This document shows, piece by piece, positions 8,913-16,282 of a DNA stretch of 64,000 bases (the first letter of the stretch is position 1; each line of letters begins with the position of its first letter). Both the position numbers and the translations under genes were made by a program. The notes beneath the pieces were generated by a model that was given only the letters and a program-made list of their open reading frames with translations, ran no database searches and had not been told where the DNA came from. Source of the DNA: Lachnospiraceae bacterium (GTDB taxonomy: Bacteria > Bacillota > Clostridia > Lachnospirales > Lachnospiraceae); assembly GCA_009774625.1 (NCBI GenBank), contig VSOB01000003.1:1-64000 (forward strand), read 5' to 3'.

Positions 8913-10355
8913 ATGGAGCATTCTTATCTTGAAAAAAGATATAATGTGATGGAAGTGACTTCCGTTGCGGGCTTTGCCCATATAAAGGGCGGTATGAACG
9001 GAAGCTGCAAGGATGTATATTTTCTCAGGGCGGTGGGCGCCAATGCTTCTTTTGTCAGTGACATAGCCAAAATGGACAAAGAGCTGACAAAGCAGATGGC
9101 GCTTGGCGGAGGAATCTATCACAGGACAGGCCCGTTTCCCAGAAGCATCCCTCCGGATGAAGTGCAGGCCTATGCGGCCTGTTATGAAGCATGGGAGAGA
9201 GCAGGGAGAAGGCGGCTTTTTACCGGAGCGCTGCCTGAGGCATCAGGTATGGGAGAGCTGCTTGGCACAGCCTGCCTGAAAACGCTGGAGGCTTACCATA
9301 GGAACAATGGCAACGTAAGCCAGTCCATAGAAAAAAATTTTATCATCAAACTGTTATACTGGATGGATACCCTGGCGTTATCCTATCTGAAAAACTGGAA
9401 CCCCAGGCAGTCCATGAAATTTATAGCCCAGGGCATCGTGAAGGAGCAGGAGTATCTGTTCTGTTATTATTTGACTTTGCTGGGGATCGATGTGCTGCTT
9501 CTGCAAAATGAAACAGACATCGACGGGAGGCTGGAAGGGCTGCATCTGTCCGGCAAGTTTATATTGGGAGAGATGAGAGCGGCGGCGCTGGAAGCCTATG
9601 ACAGGGAAAAGTATGAAAAAGAGAGCAGACCGCAGCCGGTTCCGGCTCTGTCAGCGCACCCACAGGCAGTGGATCTGAGACGTCCGAACCCGCCCAGGCG
9701 CCGGGAAAGCGCACCGGGCCGGTCTGCAGCGGCGGGAGCAGGCAGCATACCTGCATTGTCAGGGCCGGGCAGAGTCTCCGGCAGAGAGCTGACCTTTGAG
9801 GAACTGGCGCAGAAGGCGGCTTCTGTTGTAATGATCGCTCTGCATGGGAACAACGGAGCAGTGGTGGGCAGCGGTTCGGGCATTATGATCGGCCGGGACG
9901 GTTACATACTGACCAATGACCATGTGGCAAGACACGGGCGCTTTTATTCGGTCAGAATCGAAAATGACCAGACGGTCTATCAGACAGATGAGATTATCAA
10001 GTACAATCAGTTTCTGGATCTGGCGGTGATCCGCATCAAACGCAGTCTGGAGCCTTTGCCGGTCTATCAGGGAGGCAGACCTCTGGTAAGGGGGCAGAAA
10101 GTGGTGGCCATCGGCAGTCCGCTGGGGCTGTTCAATTCGGTTTCCGACGGCATCATTTCAGGATTCCGGAATGTGAGGGATGTGGATATGATACAGTTCA
10201 CAGCGCCGATTTCCAACGGCAGCTCCGGCGGAGCCGTTCTGAATATGTACGGTGAAGTAATCGGCGTAACCACCTCCGGGTATGATGAGGGGCAGAACAT
10301 CAATCTTGCCGTAGGCTATGAATTTATCAATACCTTTGTCAGAGGCTTTCAGTAA
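8913..10355 (+). CDS. YceG-like N-terminal region fused to a trypsin-like serine protease domain
   Basis: 480 aa, no signal peptide or membrane segment, so probably cytoplasmic. The C-terminal domain (about 290-480) is an S1C/HtrA-like protease with an intact triad: His337 in TNDHV, Asp369 in DLAVIRI and Ser438 in NGSSGGA. There is no PDZ domain. The N-terminal region (1-235) contains SMKFIAQGIVKEQEYLF and LLGIDVLLLQ, similar in pattern to the YceG protein two genes downstream (VPKILYEGAGSYYEV, GSGCDVAMLL), so it looks like a YceG relative. A Pro/Arg/Ala-rich linker (about 235-285) joins the two. Start is ATG after GGTGGAGTGAA. First gene of the plus-strand Ter operon. A role in regulated proteolysis of the Ter machinery is my inference. 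Confidence 0.8.
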   Translation: MEHSYLEKRYNVMEVTSVAGFAHIKGGMNGSCKDVYFLRAVGANASFVSDIAKMDKELTKQMALGGGIYHRTGPFPRSIPPDEVQAYAACYEAWERAGRRRLFTGALPEASGMGELLGTACLKTLEAYHRNNGNVSQSIEKNFIIKLLYWMDTLALSYLKNWNPRQSMKFIAQGIVKEQEYLFCYYLTLLGIDVLLLQNETDIDGRLEGLHLSGKFILGEMRAAALEAYDREKYEKESRPQPVPALSAHPQAVDLRRPNPPRRRESAPGRSAAAGAGSIPALSGPGRVSGRELTFEELAQKAASVVMIALHGNNGAVVGSGSGIMIGRDGYILTNDHVARHGRFYSVRIENDQTVYQTDEIIKYNQFLDLAVIRIKRSLEPLPVYQGGRPLVRGQKVVAIGSPLGLFNSVSDGIISGFRNVRDVDMIQFTAPISNGSSGGAVLNMYGEVIGVTTSGYDEGQNINLAVGYEFINTFVRGFQ

Positions 10356-10396
10356 ATAAAAATAAGGCTGGAATGGGATATATGGGAGGGTATGGT

Positions 10397-10987
10397 ATGA
10401 CAGAAAATAAAAGAAAACTGAAAATTGCATTTAATTCCCCAGTGGTGCTGGGATTTACCGGACTGTGTCTGTTTGCACTGATTCTGAATTATATCACCGG
10501 AGGGGCTTCAAATACACGGTTTTTCAGCGTATATCGTTCTTCTCTGCTGAGTCCGCTCACTTATCTGCGCCTGTTCGGGCATGTGGCGGGACATGCGGGG
10601 ATGGATCATTTTCTGGGAAACAGTATGCTGATTCTGGTGGTGGGCCCTTTGCTGGAGGAAAAGTACGGTTCTTCCAATATTCTTTTTGTGATATTGGCGA
10701 CGGCGCTGGGGACGGGCGTTGTTCATATGGTGTTTTTTCCCCACAGTGCGCTGCTGGGAGCAAGCGGCGTGGTGTTTGCGTTTATTATGTTGTCCTCGTT
10801 TACCTGCGTGCGGGAGAGGGAGATACCGCTGACCTTTATTCTGGTGGCCCTGCTGTACATAGGCGGACAGGTATACGAGGGACTGTTTGTAAAAAGCAAT
10901 ATTTCGAATCTGACTCATATTCTGGGTGGACTTATGGGAGCTGGATTGGGATATATTATGCATAAGGGCAAAATGAACCGTTATTGA
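10397..10987 (+). CDS. Rhomboid family intramembrane serine protease
   Basis: 196 aa membrane protein with six hydrophobic segments. Rhomboid hallmarks are HFLGN (the HxxxN loop of helix 2), the catalytic GASG with Ser123, and a histidine in the last helices (His174, HILGGLMGAGLG). The GxSG/H dyad is therefore intact. I start at ATG 10397, 6 bases after GGGAGGG; an upstream in-frame ATG at 10373 lacks such a site. It lies between the protease fusion and YceG, with its stop overlapping the region of the YceG start, so it belongs to the Ter operon. Substrates unknown. Confidence 0.85.
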   Translation: MTENKRKLKIAFNSPVVLGFTGLCLFALILNYITGGASNTRFFSVYRSSLLSPLTYLRLFGHVAGHAGMDHFLGNSMLILVVGPLLEEKYGSSNILFVILATALGTGVVHMVFFPHSALLGASGVVFAFIMLSSFTCVREREIPLTFILVALLYIGGQVYEGLFVKSNISNLTHILGGLMGAGLGYIMHKGKMNRY

Positions 10988-10998
10988 GGGCAGACTTT

Positions 10999-13278
10999 AT
11001 GTTTACGCATCGGAAACTGGATGATTTAAATGATTTCTTTTTAAAAAGCACGGAGCGGACAGACGGGATCGTATATTTTTACAGGATTTGCGGTTACAAT
11101 GACAGCATCCGGAAGTTTCTGCTACGGTATTATCAGGAGGCGGCCAGGTCAGGCGTGGTCATAGAAGGCAGGATTCCCAATCCGGATGAACGGAATCTGG
11201 ACTATTATGAAGAAGTGATGGGACTGGCGTTCAGGCTGGACAGAGAATGGATTGCCTTGGGCCTGTCAAAATGGCTGCCCAGGGTAAAGGAAGGCAGCAG
11301 GAGACTGGTGGCGGAAGCCCTGTGTGATACGCTGGAAGGGATGCGTAACGAGGGAAAAAATGAGAATATGCTGAAGAATGCATATATCAAGTTTATGTGC
11401 TGGCTCTATTACCGGTTTGAACGGGTGGTAAACCGGCTGGGAGATACACAGGTGCCCAAGATTCTGTATGAAGGTGCCGGCAGTTATTATGAAGTGAAAA
11501 TGCTCCATATCCTGTCCGGCAGCGGCTGTGATGTGGCCATGCTTCTGTGTCAGGGAGAGGAGGCTTACCGGAAGGCGGATGTTTCCATGACTTGTTCCAA
11601 TCGGCTGGAATTGCCGGGAATGGAGGCATTTCCGGAAGGGTTTGGCATCAAATGGCTGAGAAAAGAAATCGAAGAGGCAGGAAAGCGGGAGCAGATCTGC
11701 GGCACCCCGCCCACTCTGCAGGTTCGTACCAATACATGGATAGAAGGAAAGGGCCTTTCGGACTTCTTAAAACCGGTATCGCTGCGCGGAGGGGATGCCG
11801 GATTTTATTATAATTGTTTTATGCGCATGACAGGTGTGGAAGATAAGCTGACCTATCAAAGCGACTTGTATCGTTTCTGGACGGAGCTTTCGGGAAGCGG
11901 GCGCAAAATCGTCCTGGTCGAAGAAGAGATCACGCCGCCTGCCAATGAGGAAATTTCTATGGTCAGAAGAAAGCCCTGCGACAGTATCGACAGGCTGGTA
12001 TTGGAGCTTTCCGGCAATATTGTGTTTGCCGGTAATATGGAGCTGCAAAAGCTGCTGCGGAGTGCATTTATGGACACCATACAGGAAGAGGGGACAGGAG
12101 AAAACCTGAACAGGCTGACAGGCAGGGCAGTCTGTCTGCTGTGCTGGCTGAAACGGTATCAGGAGCAGCTTTTTGGCGGCTGGGAACCGTCCCGGATCGC
12201 CTGCTTTATCTATCTGGGCGGCTGCAGAAATGACAATGAAGCCATGTTTCTCCGCTTTCTCAGAAGGCTTCCGGTGGATGTACTGATACTGGCGCCTGAT
12301 CTGAACAGAAAATGCTGCCTGCAGTCAAAGTGGCTCTATGAGCTTTCGTATGAGACTTCTATGGATGTCCGCAGGTTTCCCCGTCAGAATGCGGGAGTGC
12401 ATATGCCTACGGCGGCCTACCATGCAGAGCGGGAGCTGGATACCCTGCTGTATCAGGATACTGGTATGTATCGGGATGAGCAGTATCAGAAGGCGGTGTC
12501 GCTGACACTCCAGTCTATTTATGAGGAGATTTCCATTCTGTGGAATGCAGAATTAAAATACAGGCCCGGTTTTGATGTCACGGATTCCACTGTGACCATG
12601 CCGGTGATTTTTGCAAAGGTATCCGGCGTAAAGGAAGGGCCGTTAAAAGAATACTGGGGAGAGGTGGATAAGCTGCTGTCGCCGGAAGCCATACTGGTAC
12701 AGGGCGGGCCGTGTCTGCGGCCGGAAGAGCCAAATCCGATCAGGCCATATGTCATTCATTTTTTAAAGAAGGGCAAGCTGCTGCGGGATAAAATCAGAGA
12801 GCATCCGGCGTATGCCTACGGGGTCTTGCGGGAAGAGATGCAGGAGCATATTCTGGATAAGCTGCAACTGCTGCTGGATCAGCGGACGATCCGGGGAACG
12901 TATGAAAACGGCACCGAGTATACGATTCTGGCAACGGTGCTGAATCTGAGTAAAAATATGGTGAGGATTCTGCAGCGGTTTGATTTTACCAAACGGAATC
13001 CCAAGCTGGTGTATATTCATACATCGGATACATTGATTCCTCTGGAGGACAGTATTCTGGCCGCATTTTTAAATCTGATCGGCTTTGATATCGTGTTTTT
13101 CATACCCACCGGCTATCAGTGTGTGGAGAACTATTACAGCAGAAAGGTAATGGAGGAGTATCGGATCGGGAACTATATGTATGATATGGGGATACCCGGT
13201 TTTGACAATGCTTCGATCAATGCCCGCCGCTCATGGCGTGATAAAGTGTTTAAGAGAGGAGACAGAAGATGGGATTAG
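10999..13278 (+). CDS. YceG-family component of the Ter/toxic-anion module
   Basis: 759 aa protein resembling Bacillus YceG (YceG_bac, described as a putative component of a biosynthetic module). Two repeat-like halves are visible, each with a conserved segment: VPKILYEGAG...YYEVKMLHIL near residue 150 and RIACFIYLGGCRNDNEAMFLRFL near residue 400, suggesting an internal duplication. No membrane helices or known catalytic motif. I start at ATG 10999, 8 bases after GAGGG; a TTG at 10984 overlapping the rhomboid stop is possible. TelA follows with a 10-base overlap and TerD genes after it, the same order of families as in the yce operon of Bacillus. Molecular function unproven. Confidence 0.82.
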   Translation: MFTHRKLDDLNDFFLKSTERTDGIVYFYRICGYNDSIRKFLLRYYQEAARSGVVIEGRIPNPDERNLDYYEEVMGLAFRLDREWIALGLSKWLPRVKEGSRRLVAEALCDTLEGMRNEGKNENMLKNAYIKFMCWLYYRFERVVNRLGDTQVPKILYEGAGSYYEVKMLHILSGSGCDVAMLLCQGEEAYRKADVSMTCSNRLELPGMEAFPEGFGIKWLRKEIEEAGKREQICGTPPTLQVRTNTWIEGKGLSDFLKPVSLRGGDAGFYYNCFMRMTGVEDKLTYQSDLYRFWTELSGSGRKIVLVEEEITPPANEEISMVRRKPCDSIDRLVLELSGNIVFAGNMELQKLLRSAFMDTIQEEGTGENLNRLTGRAVCLLCWLKRYQEQLFGGWEPSRIACFIYLGGCRNDNEAMFLRFLRRLPVDVLILAPDLNRKCCLQSKWLYELSYETSMDVRRFPRQNAGVHMPTAAYHAERELDTLLYQDTGMYRDEQYQKAVSLTLQSIYEEISILWNAELKYRPGFDVTDSTVTMPVIFAKVSGVKEGPLKEYWGEVDKLLSPEAILVQGGPCLRPEEPNPIRPYVIHFLKKGKLLRDKIREHPAYAYGVLREEMQEHILDKLQLLLDQRTIRGTYENGTEYTILATVLNLSKNMVRILQRFDFTKRNPKLVYIHTSDTLIPLEDSILAAFLNLIGFDIVFFIPTGYQCVENYYSRKVMEEYRIGNYMYDMGIPGFDNASINARRSWRDKVFKRGDRRWD

Positions 13279-14426
13279 ATTTCAGCAGAACAAAGCAGCT
13301 TACCGGAGGGGCGGCCGCTTCAGTACCGGAAGAAAAATATGAAGTGGAAGTAGTGGAAAGCTATGACATCGTTTCGGACAGGCAGTCCATGAACGCGCAG
13401 CTGGTAGGCTCCCGGGAAGTGGATGACATCGTCAGTACGATTGAGATTGACAATCTGGAAACCATCGTTTCCTTTGGTGCAAAAGCAGCCGAGGAGATCT
13501 CCAAAGCGTCGGATGTGGTACTGAACGGCATGAATATGTCTCAGCTTGACGATTCCAGTGCGATGCTGAATACGCTGGCCAAGATTATGAACCGGTTTGA
13601 CATTGAAGAGATCAGGGACAATCCGGGCCTGTTTGATAAATTGTTTGGAAATCTGAGAAAACAGCTTGATAAAATACTGGCCAAATATCACAGTATGGGG
13701 CAGGAAGTGGATAAGATCTATGTACAGCTTAAGCAGTATGAGTCGGAAATCAAACAGTCCAACCGGAAACTGGATCAGATGTTTGAGGCCAATGTGGGAT
13801 ATTATCATCAGCTTGTAAAATATATTCTGGCCGGAGAACAGGGCTGCCGGGAAATAGAAGCATATATTGCCCAGAGACAGAAGGATATGGAAGAAACCGG
13901 AGATAATTCCATTCAGTTTGAAATACAGAGTCTGGAGCAGGCACTGATGATGCTGGAGCAGCGGACCCAGGATCTGCGCACGGCGGAAAATGTGGCGATG
14001 CAGTCCATTCCGATGATTAAGACGATGGAGTTCAGCAATATGAATCTGGTGCGGAAGATCAACTCTGCCTTTATCATTACGCTGCCGGTGTTTAAACAGG
14101 CGCTGGCCCAGGCTATTATGCTGAAGCGGCAGCGTATCCAGGCCCAGGCGATGGAAGCGCTGGATGAAAAGACCAATGAGATGCTGGTGAAAAATGCACG
14201 CAATACCGTGGAACAGTCGAAGATGACGGCGCGGATGGCTTCCGGCAGCTCCATTCAGATCGAAACGCTGGAAAATACCTGGCGGACCATCTGCAATGGT
14301 ATTGACGAAACCAAACAGATCCAGGAAAATGCCAGAAAAAAACGCATTGATGACCAGAAAAGGCTGGAGGCCATCAAGACAGAATTTAATCAGAGGTACC
14401 ATATGCCCGAAGCAGGGCAATCATAA
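13269..14426 (+). CDS. TelA/YceH-type toxic anion resistance protein
   Basis: 385 aa soluble, strongly alpha-helical and charged protein of the TelA family (toxic anion resistance, linked to tellurite and nisin tolerance). The family pattern of long coiled-coil helices is seen in the middle third (KYHSMGQEVDKIYVQLKQYE) and the conserved late segment VRKINSAFIITLPVFKQALAQAIMLKRQR. The ATG overlaps the YceG end by 10 bases after AAGAGAGGAGACAGAAG. Thought to act with TerD proteins at the membrane; that is family knowledge, not shown here. Confidence 0.9.
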   Translation: MGLDFSRTKQLTGGAAASVPEEKYEVEVVESYDIVSDRQSMNAQLVGSREVDDIVSTIEIDNLETIVSFGAKAAEEISKASDVVLNGMNMSQLDDSSAMLNTLAKIMNRFDIEEIRDNPGLFDKLFGNLRKQLDKILAKYHSMGQEVDKIYVQLKQYESEIKQSNRKLDQMFEANVGYYHQLVKYILAGEQGCREIEAYIAQRQKDMEETGDNSIQFEIQSLEQALMMLEQRTQDLRTAENVAMQSIPMIKTMEFSNMNLVRKINSAFIITLPVFKQALAQAIMLKRQRIQAQAMEALDEKTNEMLVKNARNTVEQSKMTARMASGSSIQIETLENTWRTICNGIDETKQIQENARKKRIDDQKRLEAIKTEFNQRYHMPEAGQS

Positions 14427-14444
14427 GGCAAGGAGGGTAAAAGT

Positions 14445-15026
14445 ATGCCGATTAATTTGACAAAGGGACAGAAAGTGGATTTGACCAAAGGGAATCCGGG
14501 ACTGAAAAAGATTATGGTCGGTCTGGGCTGGGATGTGAACCAGTACGATTCCGGAGCGGATTTCGATCTGGATGCCGCCGCGTTTATGCTGGGTGAAAAC
14601 GGAAAATGTCCTACAGAGAGAGAATTTGTGTTCTATGGGAATCTGGAGCATGGCAGCAAATCGGTGAAGCATATGGGAGATAATCTGACCGGTGAAGGGG
14701 AAGGCGATGATGAGCAGATCGCAGTGGATCTGTCCAAAATCCCTGCCAATGTGGCAAAAGTGGCGTTTACGGTGACCATCTATGAGGCAGAAACCAGAAG
14801 GCAGAATTTCGGTCAGGTTTCCAATGCTTTTATCAGGATCGTAGACGAGACAACGGGACAGGAGCTGATCCGCTATGATCTGGGAGAGGACTTTTCCATT
14901 GAGACAGCGGTTGTGGTAGGCGAGCTGTACAGAAATAACGGTGCATGGAAATTCAATGCCATTGGCAGCGGCTTCCAGGGCGGCCTGGCAGCGTTGTGCG
15001 CACATTATGGAATAGAAGTGGCATAA
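14445..15026 (+). CDS. TerD-family protein 1
   Basis: 193 aa, the normal length of a single TerD domain. Calcium-binding signatures of TerD are intact: GLGWDVNQYD, DFDLDAAAFML and NLTGEGEGDDEQI. Strong AAGGAGGGTAAAAGT precedes the start. First of three tandem TerD genes 14-18 bases apart. TerD domains bind calcium and are the core of Ter stress systems (tellurite, phage, colicin, peroxide tolerance), with the detailed role unsettled. Confidence 0.93.
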   Translation: MPINLTKGQKVDLTKGNPGLKKIMVGLGWDVNQYDSGADFDLDAAAFMLGENGKCPTEREFVFYGNLEHGSKSVKHMGDNLTGEGEGDDEQIAVDLSKIPANVAKVAFTVTIYEAETRRQNFGQVSNAFIRIVDETTGQELIRYDLGEDFSIETAVVVGELYRNNGAWKFNAIGSGFQGGLAALCAHYGIEVA

Positions 15027-15040
15027 AGGGGGAAAATAAA

Positions 15041-15622
15041 ATGCCGGTTTGTTTGACAAAAGGACAGAAGATCAGTCTGACCAAGGGAAATCCGGGGCTG
15101 AAAAATGTGGTGATCGGTCTGGGCTGGGATGTGAATCAGTATGATACGGGCGGTGATTTTGATTTGGATGCAGCGGCCTTTCTTTTAACGGAAGGGGGCA
15201 GAGTTTCCAGACAGGAGGACTTTGTATTTTATGGAAATCTGACACATCCGTCAGAAAGTGTGAAACATCTTGGGGACAATCTGACCGGGGCCGGAGACGG
15301 GGATGATGAACAGATCAAGGTGGATCTGGCAAAGGTGCCCGATTCGATTACCAAAATTGCATTTACGGCGACTATCTACGAAGCGGAGGCCAGAAGGCAG
15401 AATTTCGGCCAGGTGAACAACGCTTTTATCCGTATCTACAATGAGGCGAATGGAGAAGAACTGCTGCGTTATGATCTGGGAGAGGATTTTTCCATTGAGA
15501 CAGCGGTTGTGTTCGGAGAACTTTATAAAAACGGAGCCGAATGGAAATTCAATGCAGTGGGCAATGGATTTCAGGGCGGCCTGGCAGCTTTGTGTGCCAA
15601 TTATGGGGTAGAGGTGGAATAA
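15041..15622 (+). CDS. TerD-family protein 2
   Basis: 193 aa, closely similar to the preceding TerD along its whole length, consistent with a tandem duplication. It has GLGWDVNQYD, DFDLDAAAFLL and NLTGAGDGDDEQI. The start is the ATG at 15041 after AAAGGGGGAAAATAAA; the longer open frame upstream lies inside TerD 1. The two copies even share the C-terminal motif NAVGNGFQGGLAALCANYG/NAIGSGFQGGLAALCAHYG. Confidence 0.93.
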   Translation: MPVCLTKGQKISLTKGNPGLKNVVIGLGWDVNQYDTGGDFDLDAAAFLLTEGGRVSRQEDFVFYGNLTHPSESVKHLGDNLTGAGDGDDEQIKVDLAKVPDSITKIAFTATIYEAEARRQNFGQVNNAFIRIYNEANGEELLRYDLGEDFSIETAVVFGELYKNGAEWKFNAVGNGFQGGLAALCANYGVEVE

Positions 15623-15638
15623 AGGAGGAGATTGGGAG

Positions 15639-16226
15639 ATGTCAATCAGTTTACAAAAGGGACAAAAAGTCAGCCTGACCAAAGACAATGCGGGGCTTTC
15701 CAGAGTGGTAGTAGGCCTGGGCTGGGATGAAGTGAAACAGAAAAAAGGATTTTTTGCACCGAAACCTCAGCCTATTGACTGTGATGCCTCGGCGCTGTTG
15801 TTGGTAAACGGAAGGCTGGTGGACAACCGGGATGTGGTCTATTACGGGAATCTGCGGCATATGACCGGTACGATACAGCATATGGGAGACAACCTGACCG
15901 GCGCCGGTGACGGGGATGATGAACAGATCGTGGTGGATCTTGCCAATGTTCCCCAGCAGTATGACCGGATCGTTATTGTGGTAACGATCTATCAGGCACC
16001 TCAGAGAGGACAGCATTTCGGCCTGATTGAAAATGCGTTTATCCGTCTTGTCAATGCGGCCAACAATACGGAAATGTGCAAATACAATCTGAGTGAAAAT
16101 TATTCCGGTATGACAGCCATGATTTTCGGTGAGATTTACCGGCACGGCGGAGAATGGAAATTCAATGCCATCGGTCAGGGCACCAATGATCCCGGACTGG
16201 GAGAACTGACCAGAAGATATATCTGA
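15639..16226 (+). CDS. Divergent TerD-family protein 3
   Basis: 195 aa. It keeps the NLTGAGDGDDEQI calcium loop but the first acidic loop is altered: DFDLDAAAF of its neighbours is replaced by IDCDASALLL, and an insertion KKGFFAPKPQ follows GLGWDE. The C-terminal end also differs. This resembles the split between classic TerD and the YceE-type paralogue of Bacillus operons. It may bind calcium differently. Start follows AAAGGAGGAGATTGGGAG. Last of the three tandem copies; a hairpin separates it from the ATPase. Confidence 0.9.
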   Translation: MSISLQKGQKVSLTKDNAGLSRVVVGLGWDEVKQKKGFFAPKPQPIDCDASALLLVNGRLVDNRDVVYYGNLRHMTGTIQHMGDNLTGAGDGDDEQIVVDLANVPQQYDRIVIVVTIYQAPQRGQHFGLIENAFIRLVNAANNTEMCKYNLSENYSGMTAMIFGEIYRHGGEWKFNAIGQGTNDPGLGELTRRYI

Positions 16227-16232
16227 TAGAGA

Positions 16233-16261
16233 GTATGGCGGAGGGTTACCCTTCGCCATAC
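16233..16261 (+). other. Intercistronic hairpin between TerD3 and the calcium ATPase
   Basis: Arms GTATGGCG (16233-16240) and CGCCATAC (16254-16261) pair perfectly, and the inside AGGG/CCCT extends the stem past one mismatch around a TTA loop. No U-tract follows, so it should not terminate fully. It may mark an mRNA processing point or protect the terD transcript end. Confidence 0.6.
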
Positions 16262-16282
16262 GGACAATTTGGAGGATTGCAT

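Noticed and set aside
14445..16226. Tandem TerD genes as a mobile or phage repeat
   Set aside because: They are ordinary paralogous genes with separate ribosome binding sites in a family-typical order.
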